From Streptomyces sp. ERV7 (GTDB lineage: Bacteria > Actinomycetota > Actinomycetes > Streptomycetales > Streptomycetaceae): 64,000 nucleotides of DNA. How positions within the stretch are numbered: the first letter of the stretch is position 1; every line of letters starts with the position of its first letter. Below, piece after piece: positions 1 to 8,422 of the stretch. The DNA lies in contig NZ_LYOY01000051.1 of assembly GCF_001653515.1 (NCBI RefSeq), forward strand, positions 454,001-518,000, given 5' to 3'. Below the pieces are notes generated by a model that saw nothing but the letters and a program-made list of their open reading frames with translations, did no database searches and was not told where the DNA came from. A program made the translations under genes and the position numbers.

Positions 1-367
1 CGATCTTGCCGTTCTCCCAGCGCAGCATGTGCACGCCCTCGACCTGGAGCCGCTCGTACGGGGAGACGGTCCCCTCCTCGGCGTGCGCGCGGTAGCCGTC
101 GAGCCGGTAGATGTCGACGGAGATGCCCTCCGCCTCGTTGATCAGGATGCTCAGCGTCTCGGCCTCGATGCGGCCGGCGCACGCCTCGCCCAGCTTGCCC
201 ATCTTCTGGAGGTAGTCGTCCAGGCCGTTGAACCAGCCGGCGAACTGGTGGTTGCCGGGCATCTGGAAGCGCAGGTCCTCGGACCAGTATTCGGTGATCT
301 TGTTCCGGTCGCCGGTCATGAGGGCCGCGTAGGCAGCCTCCACCCGCTCACGTGTCAGATCGGCCAT
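1..367 (-). CDS. SnoaL-like (NTF2-fold) protein, 3' end cut by window edge
   Basis: The first 122 residues are visible, starting MADLTRERVEAAYAALMTGD and ending at base 1. The pattern (helical start, YWSEDLRFQMPG, FNGLDDYLQKM, later HMLRWENGKI) is that of the SnoaL-like/NTF2 fold, small alpha+beta barrels that act as polyketide cyclases, epoxide hydrolases or dehydratases. The start is the ATG at 365-367, and the gene overlaps the end of the upstream NTF2-like gene by 20 bp, so it is the last visible member of a four-gene minus-strand operon. The substrate cannot be told. A role as an aromatic-polyketide tailoring enzyme is inferred from the ABM monooxygenase and FAD hydroxylase nearby. Confidence 0.85.
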   Translation of the reverse strand, partial: MADLTRERVEAAYAALMTGDRNKITEYWSEDLRFQMPGNHQFAGWFNGLDDYLQKMGKLGEACAGRIEAETLSILINEAEGISVDIYRLDGYRAHAEEGTVSPYERLQVEGVHMLRWENGKI

Positions 368-863
368 GGTGTTCCTCCTGCTCGGTGCCGGTGTGCGAAC
401 CGGCCACGCTGTCATGGGAGTTGACCCGGTGCCGGACGAGCCAGCCGTCGTCGTGACGGACCAGCTCGTCCCGCCCGGTGGTGCTCAAGTGGAGCTCGCA
501 GGGCCCGCCGCGCGGGGTCTGGACGAGCACCGCGTCATAGCGGGTGTGCACCGCGCCGTCCGGGACCGGCCGCACGGTCAGCATCCCGATCAGATACCGC
601 CGTACCCGCCCGTCCGCCCGGCGCTCGCCGACCGCCCCGCGGGCCGCCGCCAGGATGGCGGCGCGCCCGGTGCGTACGGGCGGCGCGTTCCCGGCGAAGA
701 CCTTGTCCGCCGGGGCCTCCTGCTCGAAGACGGCGTCCTCGGTGAAGGTGAGCGCCCAGCGGTCCACGTCGCCCGCGCCGAGCAGCCGCACCTGGCGGGC
801 GTAGAACCGCTGGATCTCGTCGTAGAGGCGGCCGTCGGCGGTCTCCGGGTCCGGGGGCGCCAT
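348..863 (-). CDS. NTF2-like / SnoaL_4-type protein, 171 aa
   Basis: The N-terminal half (YDEIQRFYARQVRLLGAGDV, then WALTFTEDAVFE) is the classic opening of SnoaL_4-type NTF2-fold proteins, and the C-terminal half carries the beta strands ELHLSTTGRDELVR and GWLVRHRVNSHDS. It is a clear paralogue of the next gene upstream (FYARHMQLLDAG, FTEDGVFAQ, VYLSTTGEDVLVR). Members of this group act beside oxygenases in aromatic polyketide pathways, but the exact reaction is unknown. It starts 4 bp after the stop of the upstream gene and overlaps the downstream SnoaL-like gene, so the set is translationally coupled. The last 20 residues are polar and look like a disordered tail. Confidence 0.85.
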   Translation of the reverse strand: MAPPDPETADGRLYDEIQRFYARQVRLLGAGDVDRWALTFTEDAVFEQEAPADKVFAGNAPPVRTGRAAILAAARGAVGERRADGRVRRYLIGMLTVRPVPDGAVHTRYDAVLVQTPRGGPCELHLSTTGRDELVRHDDGWLVRHRVNSHDSVAGSHTGTEQEEHHGRSDT

Positions 864-867
864 CGGT

Positions 868-1347
868 TCAGGCCCCGTCGTGGTTGATGTCGCGGTGCTT
901 GATCAGCCACCGGCCGGCCCGCCGGACCAGCACGTCCTCGCCGGTGGTGCTCAGATACACCGAGGCCTTGCCGCCGTGCGGGGTCTCGAAGACCACCGCG
1001 TAGTACTGGGTGCGGACCGCCTCCTCGTCACCCGCCTCGGCGCTCTCGGGGGTGGCGACCACCATGGAGAACCAGTGGCGGCGCTGCACATTGCGCCCGG
1101 CGAGCCGGTCGACGCCGCGCCGCATCGAGGTGGCGATGTGCGAACGGCCCTTCCACGGCTCGGGCTTGACGTTCTGCGCGAACACCCCGTCCTCGGTGAA
1201 GCCCTGCGCCCAGTCCTCCGCGGCGCCCGCGTCGAGCAGCTGCATATGGCGGGCGTAGAACTGGAGGATCTGGGCGTACGTGTCCGCCGAGACGGCGGGC
1301 ACATGGGTGCCGGCGGACGCCATCACCGCGGCGACGTCGGGGGTCAC
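868..1347 (-). CDS. NTF2-like / SnoaL_4-type protein, 159 aa
   Basis: Contains YAQILQFYARHMQLLDAGAA, FTEDGVFAQNVKPEPWKGRS, a central long strand region and VYLSTTGEDVLVRRAGRWLI. It is a close relative of its downstream neighbour, so the pair probably arose by duplication or forms a heterodimer (inference). The chosen start is GTG at 1345-1347, which overlaps the TGA of the upstream monooxygenase gene (GTGA coupling). A much longer in-frame extension exists upstream but is shadow sequence of that gene. The function is not assignable beyond a small-molecule-binding NTF2 fold. Confidence 0.85.
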   Translation of the reverse strand: MTPDVAAVMASAGTHVPAVSADTYAQILQFYARHMQLLDAGAAEDWAQGFTEDGVFAQNVKPEPWKGRSHIATSMRRGVDRLAGRNVQRRHWFSMVVATPESAEAGDEEAVRTQYYAVVFETPHGGKASVYLSTTGEDVLVRRAGRWLIKHRDINHDGA

Positions 1348-1655
1348 CGGGCCGCTCCGGCCTGGCGGGCGACGCCCTCGACCACGACGTCGCTCAGGTG
1401 CGGCTCGCCCTTGATGACGGTGCCGAGCGCCTTGAGGCGGGCCCGGAACTCCGGCTCGGCGAGCGCCGTGTCGAAGGACTCCTTGCTGTCCCACTCGGCC
1501 ACGTTGAAGTAGATGCCCGGCTCCTTCTGGGAGCGGATCAGCTGGTAGCGGATCAGTCCGGGCTGCTCCTCCATGAACTCGGCGACGTGCGCGTAGATCC
1601 GCTCCAGCTCCTCGGGCTTGCCGATGAGCGTCAGCTTGTTGACGAAGACGACCAC
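1344..1655 (-). CDS. ABM-family antibiotic biosynthesis monooxygenase, 103 aa
   Basis: The protein begins MVVFVNKLTLIGKPEELERI and has the ferredoxin-like alpha+beta dimer pattern of ABM-domain monooxygenases (EEQPGLIRYQLIRSQKEPG, FNVAEWDSKESFDTAL). Family members include cofactor-free quinone-forming oxygenases acting on anthraquinone-like substrates, and also heme-degrading or quorum-related enzymes. It is the first gene of the minus-strand operon with two NTF2-like and one SnoaL-like gene, and it is divergent from an FAD aromatic hydroxylase. That setting favours a tailoring role. The promoter must lie in the 1656-1923 divergent gap. Confidence 0.85.
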   Translation of the reverse strand: MVVFVNKLTLIGKPEELERIYAHVAEFMEEQPGLIRYQLIRSQKEPGIYFNVAEWDSKESFDTALAEPEFRARLKALGTVIKGEPHLSDVVVEGVARQAGAAR

Positions 1656-1923
1656 GAAGACTCCTCGTTAGGGCGAACGGTGACACCCGGCCACCGGTGC
1701 GGGCCGGTGCCCGAGGACTCCGGACCGCGGGGTGGTGGTGGCCCCGGGGCGCTCTCCACCCTCCGCTCCGCCGCTGATGCCTGGTTGGTGACTCGTTGGA
1801 GGAACGACGGCGCCGTACGCCACGACCGGGCCCCCAGTCCGTCGGCATCGCGCCCCGATCCGGTCACCGTCCCGGCTGCCGATGCTGAAGGCACCGTCTT
1901 GTCCACCGAACCCGGGAGTGTCC

Positions 1924-3504
1924 GTGTCCGAGGCATCCGTGCCCGTCCTCATCGCCGGCGGCGGTCTGTCAGGCCTGTCCACCGCGCTCTTCCTCGGCCT
2001 GCACGGCGTCCGGCCGCTGCTGGTCGAGAAACACCCCGGCACCTCCGTCGTGATGAAGGCGCGCGGGCAGTACCCGCACACCATGGAGGCGCTGCGCATC
2101 GGCGGCGTGGCCGACCGGATCACCGCGGCGTCGCCGGGCGGCACCGGCGACTTCTACATGGCGCTCGCCGAGACCCTCTCCGGCCCGGTGCTGCGCGGCA
2201 TCATGACGCAGGGCGAGATGAGCATGGGCCATGTCTCGCCCGAGGACTGGGCGATGGCGAGCCAGGAGCACACCGAGGTCATCCTGGCCGAGCGCGCCCG
2301 TGAGCTCGGCGCCGAGCTCGCCTTCGGCACCGAGCTGGTCTCCTTCACCCAGGACGCCGACGGGGTGACCGCGCTCCTGCGCGACGTGGCCACCGGCGCC
2401 GAACGCACCGTGCGCGCCGCCCACATGGTGGCGGCGGACGGCCGCAAGAGCCCGGCGCGCCGGGCCCTGGGCGTCGGTGTCCACGGGCGGGGCCGTCTGG
2501 GCGAGGTCTTCCGGGTCTTCTTCGACGCGGACATGAGCGGCCCGCTGAAGGGGCTGGAAGGCGGGGTGACCGAGGGCCGCAGGTTCGCCCTGTTCCACCT
2601 CCTGCAGCCGGTGCCGGGCGTCTTCTACACCACGGACATCCCCGGCCGCTACGGCTACATCCACGGGATGACCAAGGACCAGCCCCACTTCCGCGACTTC
2701 ACCGAGGAGCGGTGCGCCGCCCTCGTACGCACCGGTCTTGGCATGCCCGACCTGGAGCTGACGGTGGCGGGCTCGGGCCGCACCGAGATCGTGTGCGAGG
2801 TCGCGGACCGGTTCTCCGTGGGGCGCGTGCACCTGGTGGGCGACGCCGCCAAGGTGGTGCCCGCACCCGGCGGGCTCGGCGGGAACACGGCCGTCATGGA
2901 CGGCTTCTACCTGGCGTGGAAGCTGGCCATGACCGTCCGCGGGCAGGCCGGCCCCGGACTGCTCGCCAGCCATGACGCGGAGCGCAGGCCGGTCTCCGAC
3001 ATGATCGCGGAGCAGCAGTTCGCCAACACGGTGGAGCGCCTGGGCCCCGACCTCGACGACGGTACGGCGGCCGAGGTCATCCACCCGGTCGTCCAGGTCT
3101 TCGGCTACCGCTGCGCCCAGGGCGCCGTGGCCCTGGAGCCGGGCGACGAGGGCGAGCTCCTCGAAGACCCGACGGCCCCCACCGGCCGCCCCGGCTCACG
3201 GGCGCCGTATGTGCCGCTCGACGGCGGCGGCTCCACCACCGCCCTGTTCGGCCGCTCCTTCGTCCTGCTCGCCGGGGCCGACGCCACCGGCTGGGAGGAG
3301 GCGGCGAAGAGCGCGGCCGCGCTGCTCGGCATCGACATCGCCGTGCACCGGGCGAGCGGCTGGGAGAAGAGCTACGGCGTGACGCCCTCGGGCGCGGCCC
3401 TGGTGCGCCCCGACCGCTTCGTCGCCTGGCGCGCGGCCGACGACTCGGGCACCGGGGGCCTGGAGGCCGCCCTGCGCACGGTCCTCGACCGCCCCGCCCA
3501 CTGA
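1924..3504 (+). CDS. FAD-dependent aromatic hydroxylase (PheA/TfdB-type monooxygenase), 526 aa
   Basis: A flavoprotein hydroxylase of the p-hydroxybenzoate hydroxylase superfamily. The N-terminal dinucleotide-binding motif is IAGGGLSGLSTALFLGLHG, the DG motif is VAADGRKSPARRALG in the middle, and the FAD-ribityl GD motif is VHLVGDAAKVVPAPGG followed by GGNTAVMDGFYLAWKL. The C-terminal thioredoxin-like extension typical of two-domain tailoring hydroxylases is present (GRSFVLLAGAD). GTG at 1924 is preferred over GTG at 1918 because GGGAG at 1914-1918 then sits 5 bases upstream. The reductase gene follows 38 bp downstream. It probably hydroxylates an aromatic polyketide or phenol; the substrate is unknown. 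Confidence 0.92.
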   Translation: MSEASVPVLIAGGGLSGLSTALFLGLHGVRPLLVEKHPGTSVVMKARGQYPHTMEALRIGGVADRITAASPGGTGDFYMALAETLSGPVLRGIMTQGEMSMGHVSPEDWAMASQEHTEVILAERARELGAELAFGTELVSFTQDADGVTALLRDVATGAERTVRAAHMVAADGRKSPARRALGVGVHGRGRLGEVFRVFFDADMSGPLKGLEGGVTEGRRFALFHLLQPVPGVFYTTDIPGRYGYIHGMTKDQPHFRDFTEERCAALVRTGLGMPDLELTVAGSGRTEIVCEVADRFSVGRVHLVGDAAKVVPAPGGLGGNTAVMDGFYLAWKLAMTVRGQAGPGLLASHDAERRPVSDMIAEQQFANTVERLGPDLDDGTAAEVIHPVVQVFGYRCAQGAVALEPGDEGELLEDPTAPTGRPGSRAPYVPLDGGGSTTALFGRSFVLLAGADATGWEEAAKSAAALLGIDIAVHRASGWEKSYGVTPSGAALVRPDRFVAWRAADDSGTGGLEAALRTVLDRPAH

Positions 3505-3542
3505 CCACCGCACGTTCCCAACCAGCTGAATCGGAGACACCC

Positions 3543-4406
3543 ATGACCATTCTGGTGACCGGGGCGACCGGCAACGTCGGCGGCAAGGTGCTGGCGCGCC
3601 TGCACGCGGCGGGCCATTCCGTACGGGCCCTGACCCGCGACCCGGCCCGCGCCCACCTGCCGGCCGGTGTCGAGGTGGTGGGCGCCGACATGGGCCTGCC
3701 GGACACGCTCCCGGACGCGCTCGACGGCGTACACAAGGTGTTCCTCATGTCGCTGGGCCACAACAAGCGCACCCACGACGCGAACCTGGTGGCCGTCGCG
3801 CGCAAGACGGGGGTGGAGCACATCGTGCAGCTGTCCACGCTCGGTGTCGCGGAGGTCGAGGAGGAGAACGACACCCCGCTGGGCCTGTGGCACCGCCAGG
3901 CCGAGAAGGCGCTCACGGAGTCGGGCCTGGCCTGGACGATCCTGCGGCCCAACGGCTTTATGACGCACGCCCTGGGCTGGGCGGAGGCGGCGCGCGGAGA
4001 CGGTGTGGTGCGCAGCCCCGTCGCCGATCTGCCCGAGGCGCTGGTCGACCCGGAGGACATCGCCGATGTCGCCGTGCGCGCGCTGACCGAGCCCGGTCAC
4101 GAGGGCCGCACCTACGCGCTGACCGGCCCCGAGGCTCTGACGGCACGTCAGCAGGTGGAGGTGCTGGGCGCGGTGCTCGGCCGCGGGCTGCGCTTCGAGC
4201 AGATCTCCATCGAGGAGCACCGCGCCGTCATGGCGGGCCTGTACGGGGAGGCGACCGCAAACGGCGTGGTGGCGGCGCTGCGCAAGGCGCTCGAATCGGG
4301 CGACGACTTCCGCGGGCGGCTGTTCCCGGACGCGCGGCGCGTGCTGGGCCGCCCGGCGCGCAGCTTCCGGGACTGGGCCGAGGCGCACAAGGGCGACTTC
4401 GCCTGA
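3543..4406 (+). CDS. NmrA-like NAD(P)-binding oxidoreductase (atypical SDR), 287 aa
   Basis: Opens with MTILVTGATGNVGGKVLARL, the TGATGxVG nucleotide-binding motif of atypical SDRs of the NmrA/QOR2 type. AGVEVVGADMG and GVEHIVQLSTLGV follow, then WTILRPNGFMTHAL in the substrate-binding half. The final third (YALTGPEALTARQQVEVLG, FRDWAEAHKGDF) matches the usual 280-290 residue length. A GGAG ribosome-binding site precedes the ATG. It is likely cotranscribed with the FAD hydroxylase and could reduce a quinone or ketone intermediate of the same pathway, which is inference from context. Confidence 0.9.
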   Translation: MTILVTGATGNVGGKVLARLHAAGHSVRALTRDPARAHLPAGVEVVGADMGLPDTLPDALDGVHKVFLMSLGHNKRTHDANLVAVARKTGVEHIVQLSTLGVAEVEEENDTPLGLWHRQAEKALTESGLAWTILRPNGFMTHALGWAEAARGDGVVRSPVADLPEALVDPEDIADVAVRALTEPGHEGRTYALTGPEALTARQQVEVLGAVLGRGLRFEQISIEEHRAVMAGLYGEATANGVVAALRKALESGDDFRGRLFPDARRVLGRPARSFRDWAEAHKGDFA

Positions 4407-4453
4407 GCCCCGGCAGTGGCTGAACTGCCTTGACCGGCAAGCCCGTTACGGCA

Positions 4454-4490
4454 CAGTGCCCGGCGTCCATCCGATGGACGCCGGGCACTG
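4454..4490. terminator. Bidirectional hairpin terminator
   Basis: A perfect 17-bp stem (CAGTGCCCGGCGTCCAT against ATGGACGCCGGGCACTG) with a 3-base loop lies between two convergent genes. There is no T-run, as is common for Streptomyces hairpin terminators. Confidence 0.85.
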
Positions 4491-4519
4491 CCGTGCTCGC
4501 CGAGGGGGTGCGCCCGCTG

Positions 4520-5167
4520 TCAGGCCGCGGCCCGCGAGAAGGCCCGGGTGCGCTTCTCGTAGCGCGGGCGCCACACGGCCTTGAAGAGGAAGCGCACCGG
4601 CGGCGGGACCACCGCGAGCGCGGTGTGCTTCGTCTCCTCCGAGGCGCCGTCGAGCACCCAGGGGAAGTACAGGGCGCCGCCCTTGAGCCCCAGCATCCGC
4701 CGCTGCTCGGCGCCGAACGTGTCGTACTCCTGGGCGCTGAGCACCTCAAGGACGATCGGCAGGGCCGCCCGCTCCTCGTGGTCGAGGTGGTGGGCCAGCT
4801 TGTCGGCCACCGCGGCGATCAGCGCGGGCAGCCGGTCCTGCCGGCGCTGCGCCAGTACGTCCTCGACGGCCTCCAGCATCGGGTCGATCGCCTCGTGCTC
4901 GGCGTCCATGTCGTCGAGCATCCGCAACTGCGCCGGACTGTCGGCGAGCTTGGCGCGCATCAGCGGCCACAGCACCTTGTCCTCGGCGGTGTGGTGGATC
5001 GTCAGAAAGGTCTGGAAGGTCTCCCACCCGGTCCGGAAGGCCGAGCCGGGCGCGGTGCCGTTCTCCCGGGCGGCCGCGGCCAGCAGGCCCAGATCACGCC
5101 GGAAGGCGTCGTGGGTCGCGTACATCAGCGTCAGGTCGGGCTGGACGCGGCCCTCGGTGGCGGTCAT
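4520..5167 (-). CDS. Hemerythrin-domain protein, 215 aa
   Basis: A four-helix hemerythrin-like protein. Candidate di-iron ligands are visible in order: THDAFRRD near residue 17, IHHTAEDKVLWPLM near residue 55, DAEHEAIDPML near residue 90 and HHLDHEERAALP near residue 130. Such proteins bind O2, NO or iron, or respond to redox state. The C-terminal 60 residues (FPWVLDGASEETKHTAL, PPPVRFLFKAVWRPRYEKR) form the extension common in actinobacterial members. The start ATG has GAGAGG 9 bases upstream. It is divergent from a TetR gene, with a long dyad between them, so TetR control is likely (inference). Confidence 0.9.
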   Translation of the reverse strand: MTATEGRVQPDLTLMYATHDAFRRDLGLLAAAARENGTAPGSAFRTGWETFQTFLTIHHTAEDKVLWPLMRAKLADSPAQLRMLDDMDAEHEAIDPMLEAVEDVLAQRRQDRLPALIAAVADKLAHHLDHEERAALPIVLEVLSAQEYDTFGAEQRRMLGLKGGALYFPWVLDGASEETKHTALAVVPPPVRFLFKAVWRPRYEKRTRAFSRAAA

Positions 5168-5258
5168 GGCAGGAGTCCTCTCGCATACGGGATACGGGTG
5201 TCGCTGCGGATGGCCCGGCGGTGGGGGAGACGGCGGGCCGGCACCCAGCGGTGCACGG

Positions 5259-5315
5259 TGTTCCGAACCTGTGGAACAGCATGCCCCACACCGAGATGTG
5301 GGGCAAGTTGTTCCA
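5259..5315. promoter_or_regulatory. Compound dyad operator between hemerythrin and TetR genes
   Basis: A nested inverted repeat spans 5272-5315. The outer arms are TGGAACA and TGTTCCA, and the inner arms are TGCCCCACA and TGTGGGGCA around a 6-base centre; 16 of 19 arm positions pair. A further TGTTCC at 5259-5264 forms a second dyad with the GGAACA at 5273-5278 (8-base spacer). The site lies midway between the two divergent starts, as expected for a TetR-family autoregulatory operator. Confidence 0.75.
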
Positions 5316-5471
5316 TAGACTGGATCGGTGCAGACTGTCGGCAACGGGTCGCGCCGCGCGGCGCTTCGTACCGTCGAGGGGTGTGACCTGCGCATACGCC
5401 GCCGCGCCGGGACATGCCCAGTGGGCCGTGCGCCCTACACTCGTGCCACGACGACGACAGGACGGAGCCGG

Positions 5472-6083
5472 ATGTCCGCGCCCACCGAGCCGAGCCGCAC
5501 CTCCGACGCGCCGGGCCGCGGGCCCGATCCGCGCGCCGAACGCAGCCGTGCCGCCGCCCTGGCCGCCGCCCGCGATCTGCTCATCGAGCAGGGCTGGTCG
5601 GCCGTGACCCATGTCGCCGTCGCCGCCCGCAGCGGAGTCGGCCGTACCACCCTCTACCGGCACTGGCCCGATGCCTCGGGCCTGGTCCGCGACGTCATCG
5701 CCGAGCGGATCTCCACCGCGCACACCCCGCCGACGGGTGTTCTGCGCGAGGACCTGGTCCGTGAACTCGACGGGCTGCGGCGCCTGCTGCACGACCCGGT
5801 GAGCGACCGCGGGCTGCGCGCGGTCATCGAGCGCGCCGGGGTCGACCCGGTCTTCGCCCAGCTCAAGGAGGCGCTCTACCGCGAGGGCTCGCGCGTCTTC
5901 CGCGCCGTGCTCGACGCGGCGAAGGCCCGCGGCGAGCTGGCGGCGGACCTCGACGCGGACCTGGCCGTCGACCAGCTGGCGGGCCCGCTGATGTACCGCC
6001 GTCTGCTCGCCGGGCGCGCGGTCACCGCCGAGTACGTCGAGCGCGTGGTCGACGACTTCCTCGCGGCGCACGCCCCTGTCTGA
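5472..6083 (+). CDS. TetR/AcrR family transcriptional regulator, 203 aa
   Basis: The N-terminal helix-turn-helix reads AALAAARDLLIEQGWSAVTH, VAVAARSGVGRTTLYRHWPD, the standard TetR DNA-binding domain at residues 25-70. The remainder is a helical ligand/dimer domain ending YVERVVDDFLAAHAPV. The ATG at 5472 has GGAG at 5464-5467; a longer in-frame extension upstream has no ribosome-binding site. It is divergent from the hemerythrin gene and very probably binds the dyad at 5259-5315. The effector is unknown. Confidence 0.92.
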   Translation: MSAPTEPSRTSDAPGRGPDPRAERSRAAALAAARDLLIEQGWSAVTHVAVAARSGVGRTTLYRHWPDASGLVRDVIAERISTAHTPPTGVLREDLVRELDGLRRLLHDPVSDRGLRAVIERAGVDPVFAQLKEALYREGSRVFRAVLDAAKARGELAADLDADLAVDQLAGPLMYRRLLAGRAVTAEYVERVVDDFLAAHAPV

Positions 6084-6089
6084 CCACCT

Positions 6090-6123
6090 GCCCGCCCCGG
6101 CACGCGCTCGTACCGGGGCGGGC
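6090..6123. terminator. Bidirectional hairpin terminator
   Basis: GCCCGCCCCGG and CCGGGGCGGGC form an 11-bp perfect stem with a 12-base loop, directly after the TetR gene and before the convergent PucR-type gene. Confidence 0.8.
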
Positions 6124-6143
6124 GCGGAGAGCCCCGGAGCGGG

Positions 6144-8072
6144 TCAGCTCACGCCCTGTCCGGCCACCGCGTGGCCCCGCAGGGACTCGCTGACCCTGGA
6201 CAGGCGCAGGGCGAGCTGGATCTCCAGGGCCGGGCCCGGCTGCTGCCACTCGGGACCCAGGAGCTGCGAGACGCGCTCCAGGCGCCGGGCCACCGTGTTG
6301 GTGTGCACCCGCAGTGCCTCGGCCGCGTACGTGGGACTGGCGCCCGCCGCGAAGTACGCCTCCAGGGTGGCCGCGAGATTGGTGGAGCGCCGCTCGTCGT
6401 AGGTGAGGATCGGGCCGAGCGTCTGCTCGATGAAGGCCCCGATGTCACGGCTGCCGCCCAGCAGCATGCCCACGAAGCCGAGTTCGTCGGCCATCGCCGG
6501 GGTGTCCGCGTCCTCCTTGCCGAGGATCGTCAGGACGTCCAGACAGGCGGCGGCCTCCTGGTACGCGGCGAGGAGCCCCTCCGGGCCGCCGCAGGCCGAC
6601 GCCGCGCCCACCGCGACGGGCCGGCCCAGCGTCTTGGCGAGGCGCTGCTTCACGTCACGGGCGGCCTCGCGCGCGTCGGAGTGCGGCAGCAGGATCACGA
6701 GATGGCCGTTGTGGACCGTTCTGGCGCCCCCGCGGAGCCAGACGAAGGTCGACGTCCAGGTCGACAGGGCGTGCCCCTCGCCGACCGGGAGCCGGGTGAC
6801 GATCACGGCGTGCCGACGGCTCAGATCGAGCCCGAGCCCCTTGAGGCGGCGCTGGCAGCGGCGGCTGAAGGGGACGCCGTCGAGCAGCCGGTCCAGCGCC
6901 TCGTCGCGGAACTTGCGGTCGGCGGACTCGGCGCCGCGGTTGAGCGTGACCAGGATCGCCGCCGCCTGCACCGCGTACCGGACCAGGTCCATGTCGGGCG
7001 TTCCCTCCGCCCGGCAGCGCAGGACCAAGGCGCCCCGGTCCTCCTCCCCGGTCCGCACGGGCGCGACCACCGTGCCCTCGTCGAGGTGGACGACGCGCTG
7101 CTCGGCGCGGGCGGTGAAGGTGGCGGCGGCCAGCTCCTGCTCGTCGTTCCAGTCGCCGCTGCCGCGGGCCATGGTGTCGTCGTTCTCGTCGCGCAGCCAG
7201 ACCGCGCCGTCGAGCAGCCGGCCCGCGGTGACCGTGAACGCCTTCACGTCGACTCCGCCCAGGGCGAGTTCGACGAGGTGCCGGCCGCTCTCGGCGGTCT
7301 GCCGCTGCGTCTTCTCCCGGGCGCGCAGCCGGTCGACCTCGGCGGCGAGGTCGCCGGCCCGGCCCCGGGCGAGCTCCAGGGCCTGGACCGACTTCACGGC
7401 GGCGGTGGCGTAGGTGGCGACGGCCGACATCGTCGCCACCTCGTCCGCGGTGTAGGCGCGGGCGACCCGGTCGCCGCCGAAGAGCACCCCGACCACCTTG
7501 CCGTCGCTGCGCAGCGGTACCGCGAGCAGCGCCGTCAGCCCCTCTTCCAGGACGACGGCCTCGATGTGCTCGGAGCGCGGGACCGTGTCGTCCCGGTGGC
7601 AGTCGGCGGTCCACACGGGCGACTGCCCCACCGCGTTGATGGCGTTCAGCCCCTGCCAGACGGGGACGCGGGCGACTCCGCCGAGCACGGATATCGCCCC
7701 GTCGGCGGCCCGGACGCACGAGCCGTCCTCACCGTCCAGGAGCAGCACCCAGGCCATGTCCACGTGCAGCAGCAGGCGGGTGCGGCGTACGAGGGTCGTG
7801 AGCAGCGAGTCGAGGTCGTCCTGCTCGACCAGGGCACGGGTCGTGTCCATGAGCAGAGCGAGCTCGTTCTTGCGCCGCTCCAGGTCGGCCATCTGCTGCT
7901 CGACCCCGAGGGCCAGCTGCTCGGCCCGCTCCAGGTCCTCCACGACGTGCGGCGGAGCGCCTCCCCGCCGTGCCTGCAGGGCCGGTTGACTGAAGGCCCC
8001 GCGGGAGGCCCGCATCGCCAGGAGTTCCAGATAGGTGACGGCACCGCTCAGGGTGGCCGTGTCTTCGAACAT
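6144..8072 (-). CDS. GAF-domain PucR/CdaR-type transcriptional regulator, 642 aa
   Basis: A long N-terminal helix (VVEDLERAEQLALGVEQQMADL) leads into a GAF domain around residues 90-235 (LLTTLVRRTRLLLHVDMAWV, ALLAVPLRSDGKVVGVLFGG). A GGDEF-like central domain follows, then a C-terminal PucR helix-turn-helix (LEAYFAAGASPTYAAEALRV, HTNTVARRLERVSQLLG). This arrangement is typical of Streptomyces PucR/CdaR regulators that sense aromatic or purine-type metabolites. The start ATG at 8072 follows GGAG closely; an 81-residue upstream extension is arginine/proline-rich shadow sequence. The nearest divergent gene encodes an ArsR-SRPBCC fusion, and no obvious target operon is adjacent. Confidence 0.88.
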   Translation of the reverse strand: MFEDTATLSGAVTYLELLAMRASRGAFSQPALQARRGGAPPHVVEDLERAEQLALGVEQQMADLERRKNELALLMDTTRALVEQDDLDSLLTTLVRRTRLLLHVDMAWVLLLDGEDGSCVRAADGAISVLGGVARVPVWQGLNAINAVGQSPVWTADCHRDDTVPRSEHIEAVVLEEGLTALLAVPLRSDGKVVGVLFGGDRVARAYTADEVATMSAVATYATAAVKSVQALELARGRAGDLAAEVDRLRAREKTQRQTAESGRHLVELALGGVDVKAFTVTAGRLLDGAVWLRDENDDTMARGSGDWNDEQELAAATFTARAEQRVVHLDEGTVVAPVRTGEEDRGALVLRCRAEGTPDMDLVRYAVQAAAILVTLNRGAESADRKFRDEALDRLLDGVPFSRRCQRRLKGLGLDLSRRHAVIVTRLPVGEGHALSTWTSTFVWLRGGARTVHNGHLVILLPHSDAREAARDVKQRLAKTLGRPVAVGAASACGGPEGLLAAYQEAAACLDVLTILGKEDADTPAMADELGFVGMLLGGSRDIGAFIEQTLGPILTYDERRSTNLAATLEAYFAAGASPTYAAEALRVHTNTVARRLERVSQLLGPEWQQPGPALEIQLALRLSRVSESLRGHAVAGQGVS

Positions 8073-8422
8073 CTCACTCCGTACTGTGCGCAGGGGGGAC
8101 GCTCCGCCGACGGGTCGCGCCGACGCGACAGAGCGACTGGGGGTGATGGGGGTGTCTCGTCCGGACCGGTCCGTTTCGCGGCGGAAGGGGGTCCGCCGCC
8201 CGGAGACGGGTCCTGGCCGACGGATCGCCTGGCAGAGCGACCGCGGGACCGCTGACCTGCTCTTCAGTTCTCCGGCTTCCATCTTCGTCACCACAACAGG
8301 ACCCCCCGCGGCCATTAGGACTTCATGACGAAGGCGCGATCAAGTAATTTCCCGTGTTTTGGCCAGAACTATGCGCGGCTGGGGGTAACGGTGCAGTTGG
8401 GGCTCGTCGGAGGCTCGCGAAC
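8073..8422. other. Intergenic region between divergent regulators
   Basis: This 350-base gap holds the upstream sequences of the PucR-type gene (minus) and ends at the promoter of the ArsR-SRPBCC gene (plus). I see no gene, RNA or strong dyad in it apart from the operator at its right edge. Confidence 0.5.

Noticed and set aside
868..1848. A longer version of the NTF2-like gene starting near 1848
   Set aside because: The extra N-terminus is arginine-rich shadow of the ABM gene in another frame; the GTGA overlap at 1344-1347 gives a better start.
5273..5300. ECF-sigma promoter suggested by GGAAC in the dyad
   Set aside because: No matching GTT/GTC -10 element lies 16-18 bases away, so the symmetrical operator reading is preferred.
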